Translations under genes and position numbers: made by a program
Origin: Flavobacteriaceae bacterium
GTDB lineage: Bacteria > Bacteroidota > Bacteroidia > Flavobacteriales > Flavobacteriaceae
Reading direction: 5' to 3'
Length of the DNA: 38,586 nt
Assembly (NCBI GenBank): GCA_947452415.1
Contig: CANGCT010000015.1
Span: 1-38,586 of the forward strand
Notes under the pieces: generated by a model
Databases searched by the model: none
What the model was told of the DNA's origin: nothing
What the model saw: the letters and a program-made list of their open reading frames with translations, nothing else
In this document: positions 8,201 through 23,200 of the stretch, piece by piece
How positions within the stretch are numbered: position 1 is the first letter of the stretch
How the letters are laid out: the number at the start of each line of letters is the position of its first letter

Positions 8201-11200
8201 CTTTGTCAGGAAATACAGGAAATGTTGTTAAATGGCAGAGTGCTAGCGATAGTAATTTTTTAAATAATCTTACTGATATTGCCAATACAAACTCATCAAT
8301 TACGATTACTAACTTAAGTGCTCCCACCTATTATAGAGCAGTAATTCAAAGCGGTACATCTTCTTCATTTTCAACAGCTGCATTTATTGACATTATTCCT
8401 CAAAGCGTTGGAGGTTCTATAACTTCAGCAGTTTCTGCAGTATGTTTAGGTCAAAATAGTGGATTGTTAATCCTTTCCAATTATGTTGGAACCATCCTTA
8501 GATGGGAACAGTCTAACAATGGAACTATTTGGAATACAATTTCAAATACCTCTTCTACTTATACTTCTGGAGCTTTAACTCAAACTACTTATTTTAGAGC
8601 TGTAGTTCAAAATTTAGGTTGTTCAATTGTTACTTCTCCTAATTTTACAGTTACTATTAATAGTATACCAGCAATATCAGGAACTCTATCGTCTTGTCTA
8701 AATACTACTTCTTTACTGTCTGGAGGAACATCACTGCCAGCTTCAACTAATGCATGGGCATCTTCAAATCCTGGAATAGCATCCGTTTCTCCAAACGGAC
8801 TTGTAACAGCGACATCGCCTGGAACCACTGTAATTACTTACACTAATTCAAATTTATGTTCAACAACTACTAATTTTGTTGTTTATGCTTCGCCATCCTT
8901 ACTTGTTACTAATCCTGCTCCCGTATGTAGTCCAAACACAGTAAATCTTACTTCAACAAATGTAACATTGGGTTCAACACCAGGATTATTCTACACTTAT
9001 TTCACAAACCAATTAGCTACAGCTACTTTAACTAATTCAACAGCAGTTGCAGCTTCTGGAACCTATTTTATAAAAGGTACAGACCCTAACGGATGTTCTA
9101 CAACAACAAATCCGGTAACTGTTTTAATAAATTCATTACCAACTTATACCATTACAGGAAATAATACTATTTGCGCAGGAAACAACACTACACTTACATC
9201 TTCAAGTGCAAACAGTTATTCTTGGAATAGTGGACTTGGAACAACAAATTCTATTACTGTAACCCCATTATCAACTACCCAATATATAATGACTGGGACC
9301 GACAATAATGGATGTACTTCATCGGCAACTTATACCGTAACTGTTAAACCGCTTCCAAATATAAATGCAGGTGTTGACAGAAGTGTTTGTTTAGGTTCTT
9401 CCATAACTCTTTTTGGTTCTGGCGCAGGAACAAATGGCACTTATAATTGGAATACTATTACAGATAATATTCCTTTTTTACCTTCTTCAACCGCAACCTA
9501 CACTGTTACCGGAACAGACACCAATGGATGTTCTAACACTGACAGTGTTATTGTTACTGTAAATAGCATACCATCTGCTCCAATATTAAATGTTACACAA
9601 CCAGATTGTAGTTCAACAATAGCGTCAATTAAATTTTCTAGTTTACCAACGACAGGATGGACAATAAACCCGGGATCATACACTGGAAATTCGACAAACT
9701 ATACTTTAAATAGTCAACCAGCAGGAACTTATAACTTTACTATAAAAGACAGCAATTTATGTACTTCTGCAATTACTAGCACTACAATAATTACTGCTCC
9801 TATAACTCCTAGCGCACCAATAGTTGGAGCTACAACGCAACCAAGTTGCGCTAACCCAACTGGAAGTGTAATTTTAAGCGGATTACCAACTGGAAGTTGG
9901 ACTATTACAAAATTACCCGGTGGACAAACCTATACCGGAACAGGTAATGCCTATACAGTTACTAATCTAGTAACTGGAAATTATACTTTTTCTGTTTCTA
10001 ATGGATCTTGTAGTTCAGTCGCATCAGCAAATGTAGTTGTTGATTCTGTTCCAGGACAAAGCGCACCGGTTGTTGGATTATTAGTACAACCTACATGTAC
10101 TACAGCAACAGGAAGTGTAACTTTAAATGGCTTACCTTCAACAGGAAGCTGGACATTAACTCGAATTCCTGATGGAGTTACTTTAACCAGCACAGGATTA
10201 ACCAAAACTATTACCGGATTAGCTTCTGGAACTTATAATTATACCGTTTCAAATTCAAATGGTTGTACTTCTCTTAGTTCTAATTCTATTTTAATAGATG
10301 TACAACCCGCTTCTCCTGTAGCGCCAATTGTCAATGCACAAACTTTCTTAGTTTCTGAAAATGCAACTGTTTCAAACTTACTAATCGTAGGTGGAGGAAC
10401 AGCAACTTGGTATAGTAACTCAGTAATTTTAACCCCACTTGCAGGTTCTACATTATTAGCTACTGGAGTTTATTATGTAACTCAAACTGTTAATGGTTGT
10501 GAAAGTAGTTTAAGAACCCCTGTGAATGTTACGGTATTTCCTAATTCTGCAGGAGGTATAGTTAATGGAGGAGCAATAGTATGTTATGGAACTAACTCAA
10601 CAGTATTGACATTAACTGGTCAAACAGGAACTGTTATTAAATGGCAAAGTGCTAGTGATGTAAATTTCACATCTTCTTTGGTTGATATACCAAATACAAG
10701 TACTTCTTATACCGTTACAAATACAACTACTCCTTTATATTATAGATCGGTAGTTCAAAGCGGAACTGCTCCGATAGAATATTCAAATCCTGCATTTATT
10801 GATGTTGCATCACAAAGTTTAGGAGGGAATTTAAACCCTTCAAATACAGCTATTTGCGTTGGACAAAATGGAGGTTTATTAACTCTTACTGGATATATCG
10901 GAACCATTATACGTTGGGAACAATCTATAACTAATGGAACTAGTTGGGCTCCAATATCCAATACAACCGACAATTATACTGTTGGTTCTTTAACTACCAC
11001 AACACAATATAGAGTAGTAGTTCAAAATGGTGTTTGCCCTGCAATATTTTCACCTGTTGCCATTATTACTGTAAAAAGCACTCCTATAGTTACCGATATT
11101 CCAAATCAACAAGTTTGTTATGGTGGTACTAAAACTTTTGGAGATCCATTTATTGCTGGATACGATTATAACTGGACTTCTGATATTGGCTATTCTAGTA

Positions 11201-14200
11201 TTTTACCTCAAATTAGTATTACTTTTAATCAAGTAGTTACACAAACCTATACTTATACTATAACTAACCATTTAACGGGTTGTTCGGCTCAAGATCAATT
11301 TCAGGTAATTGTAAACCCATTACCAAATGCTACCGTAATTACTGATACTTCCATTTGTGCTGGAAATTCAATTGCTTTAGGGTCCAATTCTACTATAGGA
11401 TCAACCTATTCTTGGAGTAGTATACCAGCAGGATTTGCTTCAACTAGTTCCAATCCGTCGGTAAGTCCAGCAGTTACAACCACTTATATTTTAGAAGAAA
11501 CAGTTACTGCAACGGGATGTAAAAAAACCAACCAAGTAACTATTACAGTACAACCAATTCCGGTTATTACTATTGTGGGTGCTCCACAATTTCACATTTG
11601 TGAAACCACTCCGCAAGTACAATTAAACGCAACAGTAACAAATAGTACCACTACTGTATGGAGAACCTTAATAGGGTCTGGAAGTTTTAGTGACAATTCT
11701 ATACTAAACCCAATCTATTCACCTAGCTTAAATGACATTTTTGCAGGAAGCGTAACATTACAATTAACTGTTACAGGAATCAATCCTTGTACAACAACTT
11801 ATACTCAAAATGTTGTTATAATAATTGACAAAAAACCAATTGCTAATGCTGGATTAGATGTGATAACATGTGGAACAAATCCGATTCAAATTAATGCTAC
11901 AGGAACCCAAAATGCAACTAACTTAGTATGGAATATGTCTCCTGGAATTACGGGGACATTAAACCTAGGCAATCCGTACATGCCAATTTATACCCCAAGT
12001 GCAAATGATCAAAATTATGTAGGACCAATAGATTTCACTTTAACTGCATCTTCAAGTTCTACTTGCCCAAGTTCTACTGATACAGTTTCTGTTCTAATTA
12101 TACCTGCTCCAAAAGTTGATGCCGGGCCACCAACTGTTACCATCTGTGAGGGGTCTAACTATTTTGTGCCGTATAACCCATTGGCAGCAGAAAACATAGT
12201 AAACAGCTCCATACTTTGGACTAATGGTACTGGTGATGGAACTATAGTTGGAATTAACTCCCTTACTCCTACTTATATTCCAGGGCCAAATGATATATTA
12301 AATGGATCAGTTACTTTAACGCTAAGTGCTTCTGGAAGCAACCCTTGTGTTACTCCAGCTACCGATAGTATTATAATAAAAATTGTTAAAAAACCTATAG
12401 TAAATGCTGGTATAGACAGAGAAGTATGTGATGGACCAATTAGCATTAACGCTACAATTCAAAATGCTGGAACCATACTTTGGACTTCCAGTGGACATGG
12501 TTCGTTTGTGAATCCAACTGTTATAAGTCCAATTTATAATCCTGATGTTAGTGATTTAAATACAATTGTAACTTTTACAGTTACGGTAGAACCTATAAAT
12601 GGATGTGGTTCAAGCGTTCCGGATTTTGTTTTATATACCATTAACGCAAAACCGAGTATTGTTGTAGGAGGGAATGCTACAATTTGTGAAAGTAATCCAA
12701 CTTTTAATTTATTTGCAACAACCTCTAATACAACTCCATTAACATGGACATCCACTGGGTCTGGTTCGTTTGATAATATCCATAATGAAGATCCAATTTA
12801 TACTTTAAGTCCTGGGGATAAGGGTGCAGGTTCAGTTACATTTACATTAACCGGAGTGCCAAAAATTGGTTGTACTAGTATACCAGACACAATGGTTTTA
12901 ACCATACAAAAAAATCCAACTGCTGATGCTGGATTAGCTCAAGTAATTTGCCAAGGAGATAGCATTATACTTCCTGGCACCTCTACAAATGCAAGTGGTT
13001 ATAGTTGGACAAGAACTAGTGGCACTGGCACTTTTATTAATGATAATACACAAACACCTACTTACATTTCACAAACAAGCGAAACAGGTACTATTTATTT
13101 ATCATTTATAGCTAATGCAATAGCGCCATGTACCAATCCTGCAAATTCCAATACGTCAATTACAATTATTCCTAAAGCTACTGCATATGCTGGTCTAGAT
13201 CATACCATTTGCGAAGGTGAATCGTACCAAATATCTACAGCAACCTCAACATTTAATTCAGGAGTGCAATGGAGTTCTAATGGAGATGGAACGTTTACAG
13301 GAGCAAATACTCTCAATCCAACCTATATTCCAGGAACTAATGACAAAAATAGTGGCTCTGTAAAATTAACGTTAGTTGCTTTCAAAAACGCACCTTGTTT
13401 TGCTAATGCTGTAAGTGACATGACACTTTTCATAAAAAAAGTACCTGTTATTACCGTAATCAATCCAAATGTAAATTTATGTGTTGGTGCCCCATCTTAT
13501 ATAGTAACTGGAGTAGTTCCTACTAATTATGATACTTTGTCTTGGAGCACCTCAGGATCTGGTACTTTTTCTCCAGATAATTTGGCTTTAGCGCCAACCT
13601 ATTACCCATCGGCAAGTGATTATACTCTAGGAACAGTAACTTTAACTTTAACGGCAGCCAGAGATCCGTTAAATTGTAACTCTTCTACTTCCAACACTAT
13701 AACATTACATTTTATAAGCCAACCTATCGCTGATGCAGGTCCTGCAACAGCAACTATATGTGAAGGATCTAGCTATGTAACGAACGGAACCACTGCATCT
13801 GCTCATTTTTCTAATGTAACGTGGTCAACTACTGGAACTGGTACCTTTACCAATGCCACCACTTTGTTGGCTACCTATACCCCTTCTGCAGCCGATATAA
13901 ATTTAGGATTTGTTGATTTAACTTTAACCGCTAATCCGCTTACTCCTTGTGCTGCTCTGGCTACGGATGTAATTCGATTGAATTTACAAAAATTACCTGT
14001 TATTACATTAAAAGCAACGGATGCTATTTGTGTGACACAAAATTCTTATGGAATAGGTGGAACAACTGTTACAGATTTTGCTCCTAACTCTATTGTTTGG
14101 TCTACGAGTGGAACCGGAACGTTCTCTGCTTCTGGAGATACTTTGAACCCAATTTACAATCCATCTCCTGCAGATTTGTCTGCTGGTTCTGTAACCTTAA

Positions 14201-17200
14201 AACTTACTGTTAATTCTATTACACCTTGTACAATTCCTGTTTTTAAAACCTTAATCTTATCCTTTCAGAAATTACCGGTTGCTAGTGCAGGCCCTAATTT
14301 AATTAAATGTGCATTACCATTTCAAATCACAGATTCAACAGTAGATTTATCAACAATTAATAATTTAGTTTGGTCAACTTCGGGTACAGGAACTTTTGAT
14401 TTTAATAATATCATAGATCCAAATTATACCCCAAGTGCAGCAGATATTTTAAGTATAAACCCAATTCGTTTAACATTAACTGCAAATCCAATAGCACCTT
14501 GTGCAGTACCGTTAGTAACTTATACAGATGTAACCTTAATTAAGGAACCTGTAATTACTTTAGTAACCCCTCAACCAACAATATGTGCGGATGAAACTAA
14601 TGTTTTGGTTAATGGAACAACAGTTCAATTTGCCTCTTCATACAACTGGACTTCTACTTCAGGAACTACTATTTCAAATTCAAACACGTTGACTCCATTA
14701 GTAACTCCGAGTTTAATTGATATTAATAATGGATATATAGATATTACAATAACTGCTATTCCAAATGCTCCTTGTAGCACTAATGATACAAAAACAGTAC
14801 GAATTCCTGTTCAGAAAAAACCAATTGTAGCTTCTGGAGCTTCTCAAACTTTATGTGAAGGAAGTATTATTACCACTTCGGATGCTTTATCTAGCAATGT
14901 CACTAATTTACATTGGGATAACAATGGTGGTGATGGTACTTTTACTACTTCTAACTTAAATACCGTTACCGAATATACTCCTGGACCACTTGAAATTGCA
15001 AGCGGACAAGTGTTACTTACCTTAATTGGTGATGCTGTTGCACCTTGTTCGGAAACAGTTTCTAGCACAACGGTATATACTATTGTTAGAAATCCAATCG
15101 TAACATTAAATCCTACAGAAGTTACAATTTGCGAAACCGATACTTATACAATTCCGGCAAACTATTTAACTATAGTTAACCCAACATCCATTTTATCACA
15201 CCAATGGACTACGACTACAATGTCAAGTTTGACTGGTGCTTCTTCTTGGACCCCTACTTACACTCCAACAGCTGCAGATATTGCTGCGACATTTGTAAAC
15301 CTTACACTTACCGTAACGCCTATTGCACCTTGTACAACGCCTATTGTAAGAACTATAAAAATTAATATTGCTAAAAAAGCAACTATTGACGCTACACAAA
15401 CTAATTACATTTTTTGTGAAAATACACCAAAACAATTAAATGCTGTTTTTGCTAATCACGATGCAACAACAATTCTTTGGAACATAGTTTCTGGAGCTGG
15501 AACTTTATCAGCATCCAATACTGCTACCCCAACATTTACTCCAGATGCTTCAAGCACTACTGTTGTAATTGAAGTGAGCGTATCTAGTAATTTACCATGT
15601 ACCGAAATAGTAACCAAGCAATTTACACTGAATGTAATTAAAAAACCAGTGGTAAGTGTTGCAAATACATCGGATGTCATTTGTAATAGCCAAACTTCGT
15701 ATCCTTTAAATGGAAATACAGTTGCCAATGCAACTGCTAGTACTACTTATTTATGGACTACTACAGGTACAGGTACTTTTGCAAATAATACTGCATTAGT
15801 TACAACCTATAATTTTTCTGCTGCTGATTTATTGCTAAATTCTGTTACACTAAGGTTATTAGCTACATCTGATAATGTATGTGCATTGACGGATTACAAA
15901 GAAATCACTATTAATATTACCAAAGCACCTACTGTTGTAACAGCGCCAACGGATGTTGTTTGTGAAGGTGCCGTGTTCACCGCATTTGCTACAGCAACGA
16001 ATTCTGCTTCAGTAATATGGACGACTGTTGGAAGTTCAAATGGAACTTTTACTGATGCAAATCTACCAACAGCTTCCTACACTCAAGGTTCTAACGATAC
16101 GAATTCATTTACAATAAAAGTTACTGCCAATAGTAATACGCCTTGTGCTGCAGTTTCTGCTACCAAAGTAGTAACCGTTCAGAAAAAACCAATATTAGAT
16201 GCAGGTTTAGAAAACAGATTTAATTGTTCTTCTGAAGCTTACTCTATCACAGGAGTTACAGGACAAAACCTAGGAGCCATACTTTGGGCATCTAATAGCG
16301 GTGCTCCAGGAACTTTTAGCGACCGTACAGCTTTAAACCCAACTTATACACCTAGCGCATCCGAATTAATTACTGGTACCGTGACATTAACTGTAACAGC
16401 CCAAGCATTAACCCCTTGTTTGGTTCCAGTTTCTGATTTTATAATATTGCATTTAACTCCAAACCAAGTAGTTGACGCTGGTACTTACGCATCAATTTGT
16501 GAAGGAGATAATATTAGTTTAATTGGTTCTGCAACCAATGCCTCTAGCGTTTATTGGACATCTTCCTCTGTAAACGGAACTTTTATTTCTGTAAATTCCT
16601 TAACGACTAATTATATCCCTAGTAATTCCGATCTAATTAGTGGTTCCGTTTCGCTTACATTACATGCAATTAGTGATTCTAATTGTCCTGAAGTAACAGA
16701 TACTACTTTTATTACCATTTTGAAAAAACCTACTGCAAATGCAGGAGCACCTGTTTCTATTTGTGAAGGAACAAGTTATACCTTAACAGCTGGAGAAGCA
16801 ACTGCTGCAAATTATACTACTGTTACTTGGACCGCAACAGGACCAGGTGCTCTAGATGCAACTACAATAAATACACTTACTCCAAAATATATTCCTGCTG
16901 TTGGACAAACCGGAACAGTTACTTTAACTTTAACTGCAACTGGATATACTGCTTGTGGAATAAATGCCGTTTCAGAAAAAACCATCACCATAGTTCCAAA
17001 ACCAATTGTTACCGTTATCCCTACCAAAACTATTTGTGAAGGGTCTACTTTTACAATTAGTAACACGGATGCCTCGGCAATTAATTATGCTAGTTTGCTA
17101 TGGAGTTCTTCTAACGGATTAGGAGGAACATTTACTCCAAATAATGCTGCAGCAACAATTTACACCCCTGCAACAGGCCAAACAGGATTAGTAACATTAT

Positions 17201-20200
17201 CGTTAACTGCGGCATCTGCAAATGGAGTTTGCCCTAGCAGCGTTGGAACTATTCAATTAGACATTATTGCAAAACCAATTGTAGAGGCAGGAACAAATGG
17301 AACCATTTGTCAAACTGGTACATATACAGTTACTGGAGCAAGTGTTCAAAATTCAAACTTATATTCATGGAATGTATCTGGCCCAGCAACTATTCAAGCA
17401 GGTACAGAAACTACATTAAGTCCAGTTATTGTACCTAATGCAGGAGCATCAGGTACCATTACTGTAACCTTAACTGCTGTTGGAAATGGAATTTGTCCTA
17501 TTTCAGTATCGGATTACTTAACAATTCAAGTAAATCCAGCTCCAATTGTAAGTGCTGGTACTAGTGGATATATTTGCGAGGGAACTGGATCTTTCCAATT
17601 AAACGGTACTGGATCTAATGCAACTACCTACTCTTGGACTACAACTGGTGGTGGAATTATTCAACAAACTGGAAATACATTAGCACCTTTATATGTTCCA
17701 AGTGCAAGTGATTACAATACTGCAAATGGAGTGAACGTTATTACAATTAATTTAAATGGAACAAGTACAAATGGATGTAGTTCTGCTACAGACAGTATTC
17801 AACTTACTTTATATGCTAAACCAAAAATTAATGCAGGATTAGACATTATAGCTTGTGAAGATAATACTTCTGCATTATTAAATAATGCTACCATAAGCAA
17901 TTATAATTCTGGTTATACTGTTTCATGGAGTTCTACAGGGAATGGAACTTGGGATTATTCTAATTCTAATGGTGGAATCAATCCGGTTTATATTTTTGGA
18001 TCTAGTGATACTTCAAGTGTAATATTAACGATGTCGGTTTATCCAAATGCAAATTGTCTACAAGTTGCAATAACCGATTCAATGACGATTACTATTCATC
18101 AAAATCCAAGTATTATTACTTCAACAAACGCAATAACCATGTGTGGTGAAACCTTTACCATGCAAGATTTAGTTACAGTAAATAATAGTAATAGCATTTT
18201 ATGGACCGATACCACAGGAGGAACTCTTGGTACATTGACAAATGCTACAACAGAAACTCCAATTTTCACTCCATCTGCGAATGAAATTGCAAATGGATTT
18301 GCTTTATTAACATTAACTGCATTGCCTCCATCTGGATGTACAGTTCCCGCTACTTCAACAATTACGGTTAATTTACAACCTAAAGCAACTGTGGATGCGG
18401 GGTCTAATATTACATCTTGTCAAGGTGAGGTGGTTACAATAAACAATAATGCGTCAGTTCAAAATTATTCAACTTTCGCTTGGACAGAAAACGGAACTGG
18501 TACTATAGAACCAGCAACTATTAATTCATTAAATCCAATTTATCACCCGGGTACTAATGAAGTAGGTTTGGTTACCTTTACGTTACAAGCTACTAATTTA
18601 GCACCATGTACAGGATCTGTATCACAAACTATGACTTTGACAATATCGGCACAACCAACAGTAAATGCAGGGCCTGATGCAACTATTTGTCAAAATTCAA
18701 CGTATACATTAAGTGGAGCTACAGCAACAAACAACAACTCTGTTGGCTGGTCAAGTTCACCAGATCCAAGTGGAATTATTGTATCAGGATATACTCCTGG
18801 AACATTTAATAGTGCGACAATTACAAATCCAATTTATACCCCTAGCCAAGATGATATAAATTTAGGTTATGTATATTTAACTATTAAAGCTTTAAATCCT
18901 GCATGTAATTCAGTAGTTACTGATATAATAAAAATTACTATTAATTCAGGCCCTTCTGTTTCAGCAGGATCTAATAAAACTATATGTGAAGGAAGTACAT
19001 ATACACTTTCTGGAACAAGTCAAGCAAACACTACTCCAACTATAGTATGGACTGCTTCTGACAATAGTAATGGTAACCCTACATTAGGGCATGTCTTTGG
19101 TACTTTCAGTAATAATGCCATTTTAAATCCGGTATATACCCCAAGTGTAGATGACATTAACATAGGACATGTTTATTTAACCTTAACTGGGAATGCAAGT
19201 TCAAATTGTCCTGCTGATAAAAGCACTATACTTTTAACAATTGTAAAAAAACCATCGGTTTCTACTACCGATGTTCAAATGTGTATGGACACTCCTCAAG
19301 TTACTTTAATTGGTAGTGCCTACAATTATCAAAATCTAAACTGGAGTATTTATAGCGGGCCAGGAACCATTATTACTAATGGCCCAAATCCATTACAACC
19401 TACATTTATTTCAGGTATTTCAGGATCACCAACAGGTACAACTACTATTGTAAGATTGTTTGTAACACCTTTAGATGGCTGTCCGCCAAGCACTTCGGTA
19501 TATAGTGATTTGACAATAACTATTCAACCATTACCAGTTGTTGAGGCCGGACAAGATGGATGGTTATGTTATACTTCTGGAACACCAATAGGGGTTTTCA
19601 CAATAAATGGAACTTCTATAACAAATAATGGAATTAATATTACCAATAATGCTGGAGTTCAAAACTGGAGTTCATCTAATGCATTCGGTATGTTTACTCC
19701 AGGTAATCCATATACGTATCAATCCAACGGTAATAGTTGTAATACAGAAACTTTAACGTTAACTGTTCACGGAACTGGGGCTTGCGCCAATCATGATCCT
19801 ATAACAGATTCTGTAAAATTAAATATAAGTTGTGCTAAGCCAAATTTAGGGCCGATATTCCCAGCTACAACACAAATTTGTGAAGGACAAACTATAACCT
19901 ATAATGTACAAAATACATTTAGCACTATTACCAATAATGGTGTACAGAATTATATATGGAGCATACCTACTGGAGCAACAATAGTATCTGGACAAGGAAC
20001 AAATTCGATTCAGGTTTTATTTGGTTCTAATTCAGGTGATATTACAGTAACAGCTACCAACGGTTGTGGAATTGCAACAGCTACGCTTCCAATAAATGTA
20101 ACTAGTTTGCCGTCAGGAGTTGCTACCATTTCGGGACCACGAATTGTTTGCGCAGGTTCTACTGGAAATATATATACTGCTACAACACTGCCAAATGCAA

Positions 20201-23200
20201 CTAGTTATATTTGGACATTGCCAAATGGAAGTTCTGTTACTACTTCTACTAACTCAATTACGATTTCTTATGGAGTCACTGAAGTTTCAGGAAATCTAAC
20301 TGTAATTGGAAGTAATTATTGTGGATCAGGAACTGCATCTGCAGCATATCCAATTACAATAAATCCTAAACCATCACTTACAAGTTCACTAACTCCTCCA
20401 TCAATTTGTAGCGGTTCTACTTTTGCTTACACCCCAACTTCAAGTGTTTCAGGAAGTACTTTTGTGTGGAGTATTACTCCCCCATCTGGAATTATAGTAA
20501 CAGGTCCAAGATCTGGTAATGGATCAATAAATGAAACATTGACAAATACAACCGACACTGTAATTTCTGTTGTTTACCAAATTACAAGTACTACTCCAGC
20601 TCCCCAAAGATGTACCAATACGGAAACTATTACTGTGGATGTGAATCCAGCTCCAAGTTTAACATCCAATCCGAATCCAGACCCAATATGTTCTGGAACT
20701 ACATTTAATTATACTCCAACAAGTGCTTCTGGGACCATATCATGGGTTAGGAATATGGTGCTTGGAATAACTGAATCCGGATCAAACGGAACGGGTATAA
20801 TAAATGAAATACTAACAAATACTACTAACGCACCAATAACGGTAACTTATTTATTAACGCTTCCGGCAACAGCAAATGGATGTACGATTTCTGCTCCTAT
20901 TTCATTAACTGTAATTGTTAATCCATCTGGACAAGTAGATACACCAATTTCGCCAGTAGTATGTAATGGTACTAACGAAAATATTGTTCTTACTACTTTA
21001 AATACTGGAGGACCCACTAATTATTCTTGGACAAATAGTGCTCAAAGTATTGGATTACTAAATGGAACTGGTAATAATCTGCCTTCCTTTGTAGCTTCAA
21101 ATTTAGGGAATGCTCCAGTAACTGGAAATATATCTGTAATACCAACATTTACATATGCAGGATTAAGCTGTTCAGGCGCTCCAATGGCATTTACTATTAC
21201 GGTAAATCCAGTAGCGAAAGTAAATCAACCAGCAACACAAGTATTTTGTAATGGAACTGCAGCAAATATTAATCTTACAACTTTAAATACTGGAGGTTTA
21301 ATGTCCTATGTATGGACCACTACTAATTCAAGTATCGGATTAAATGGAGGAACGGGTAATTTTATTACATCATTTACAGCCCTTAATTCTGGAACAGCTC
21401 CTGTTAATGCTACAATAGTGCTTACTCCATACTTTACAAATGATGCTGTAACCTGTTCAGGCCCATCAAAAACATTTACTGTTACGGTAAATCCATCCGC
21501 ACAAGTTAACCAACCAGTGCCTTTTGTTTATTGTAATGGAAATTCGGCAACAATTAATTTTACCACAGTTAACACTGGAGGCACTACTGATTATTCATGG
21601 ACAAATACCGATTCAAGCATCGGATTAAATTCAACTGGAATAGGTACTAATCAATCCTTTATAGCAACTAATGCTGGAACCTCCCCTATTGTTGCTTCTA
21701 TAGTGGTTACCCCTTCATTTTCAAATGGAGGAATGACTTGCTCAGGCTTAACCAAATCATATACTATTACTGTAAATCCTTCTGCACAAGTAAATCAACC
21801 TGATTCACAAGTATTGTGTAGCGGAAGTACTACAGCTGCCATTGCATTTAGTACCAATAACACCTTAGGAACAACCTCTTATTTCTGGACTAATAATAAT
21901 CCAAGTATTGGATTAATAGCTACAAGCGGCAATTCTGACAACATTCCATCTTTTACAGCAATTAATACTGGAACAGCTACAGCAGTTGCAACTATTATTG
22001 TAACTCCAACCTACACCTATAATGGTGTAACATGTACTGGAACAACTAAAACATTTACAATTACTGTAAATCCATTAGGACAGATTAATGTTACTGCACC
22101 GCAAATATTCTGTAATGGAACTGCAGCAAATATTAATCTTACAACTCAAAATACTGGAGGTATAACAAATTATACCTGGACAACTACTAATTCAAGTATC
22201 GGATTAACAGGTGGTAATGGCATCAATCTTCCATCATTTATTGCTACCAACATTGGATTAGTTCCAGAAACGGCTAATATTAATGTAATTCCAACATATA
22301 CATATAGCGGAGTAAGTTGTACTGGTACCCAAGGAACATTTACTATTACTGTAAACCCATCAGCTCAGGTGAATTTGGTGCCTTCTCAAGTAGTGTGTAA
22401 TGGATCTGCTACAACAGCAATTGCTCTTACTACAAATAACACATTAGGTACAACTACTTATTCGTGGACTAATTCTGATCCAAGTATTGGTTTAGCTGCA
22501 AGTGGTGGAACTAGCAATATTCCGTCATTTATTGCATCTAATTCAGGAAATACTCCAAAGGTTGCCACAATAACTGTTACTCCTACCTATACTAATGCGG
22601 GAGCCAGTTGTATTCAAAATCAAATAACTTTTACTATAACTGTAAATCCAAAAGCGAAAGTAAATCCTCTTGCTACACAAGTATTTTGTAATGGATCAAA
22701 CGCAACAATTAACTTAATTTCTCCAAGCATTGGTGGAACTACCTATACTTGGACCAATTCTGATCAAAGTATTGGATTAATTGATGGTGCTGGAACTTCG
22801 ATTCCTTCGTTTAATGCCTTCAATAGCAGTTCTATTCCTAAAGTGGCAACTGTAACTGTAATTCCAACATTTACTAATGTCGGAATAAGTTGTACTGGTG
22901 ATCCAATGACGTTTACTATTGTTGTAAATCCAGCGGCACAAGTAAACCCAACCAGCCCACAAGTATTTTGTAATGGAGCTCAAGCAAATATTAACCTTAC
23001 CACTACTAATGCTGGAGGGGCTACCACTTATGCTTGGACTAATACCAATTCAAGTATAGGATTACCAGCATCTGGTTCAAGTAACAATCTGCCTTCATTT
23101 ACTGCAGCCAATCTCGGAACCTTCCCTGTAGTGGTATCAGTTGTTGTAACTCCTGCCTTTACCAATGCAGGACTAACTTGTACTAGCGCTCCAGTAACCT

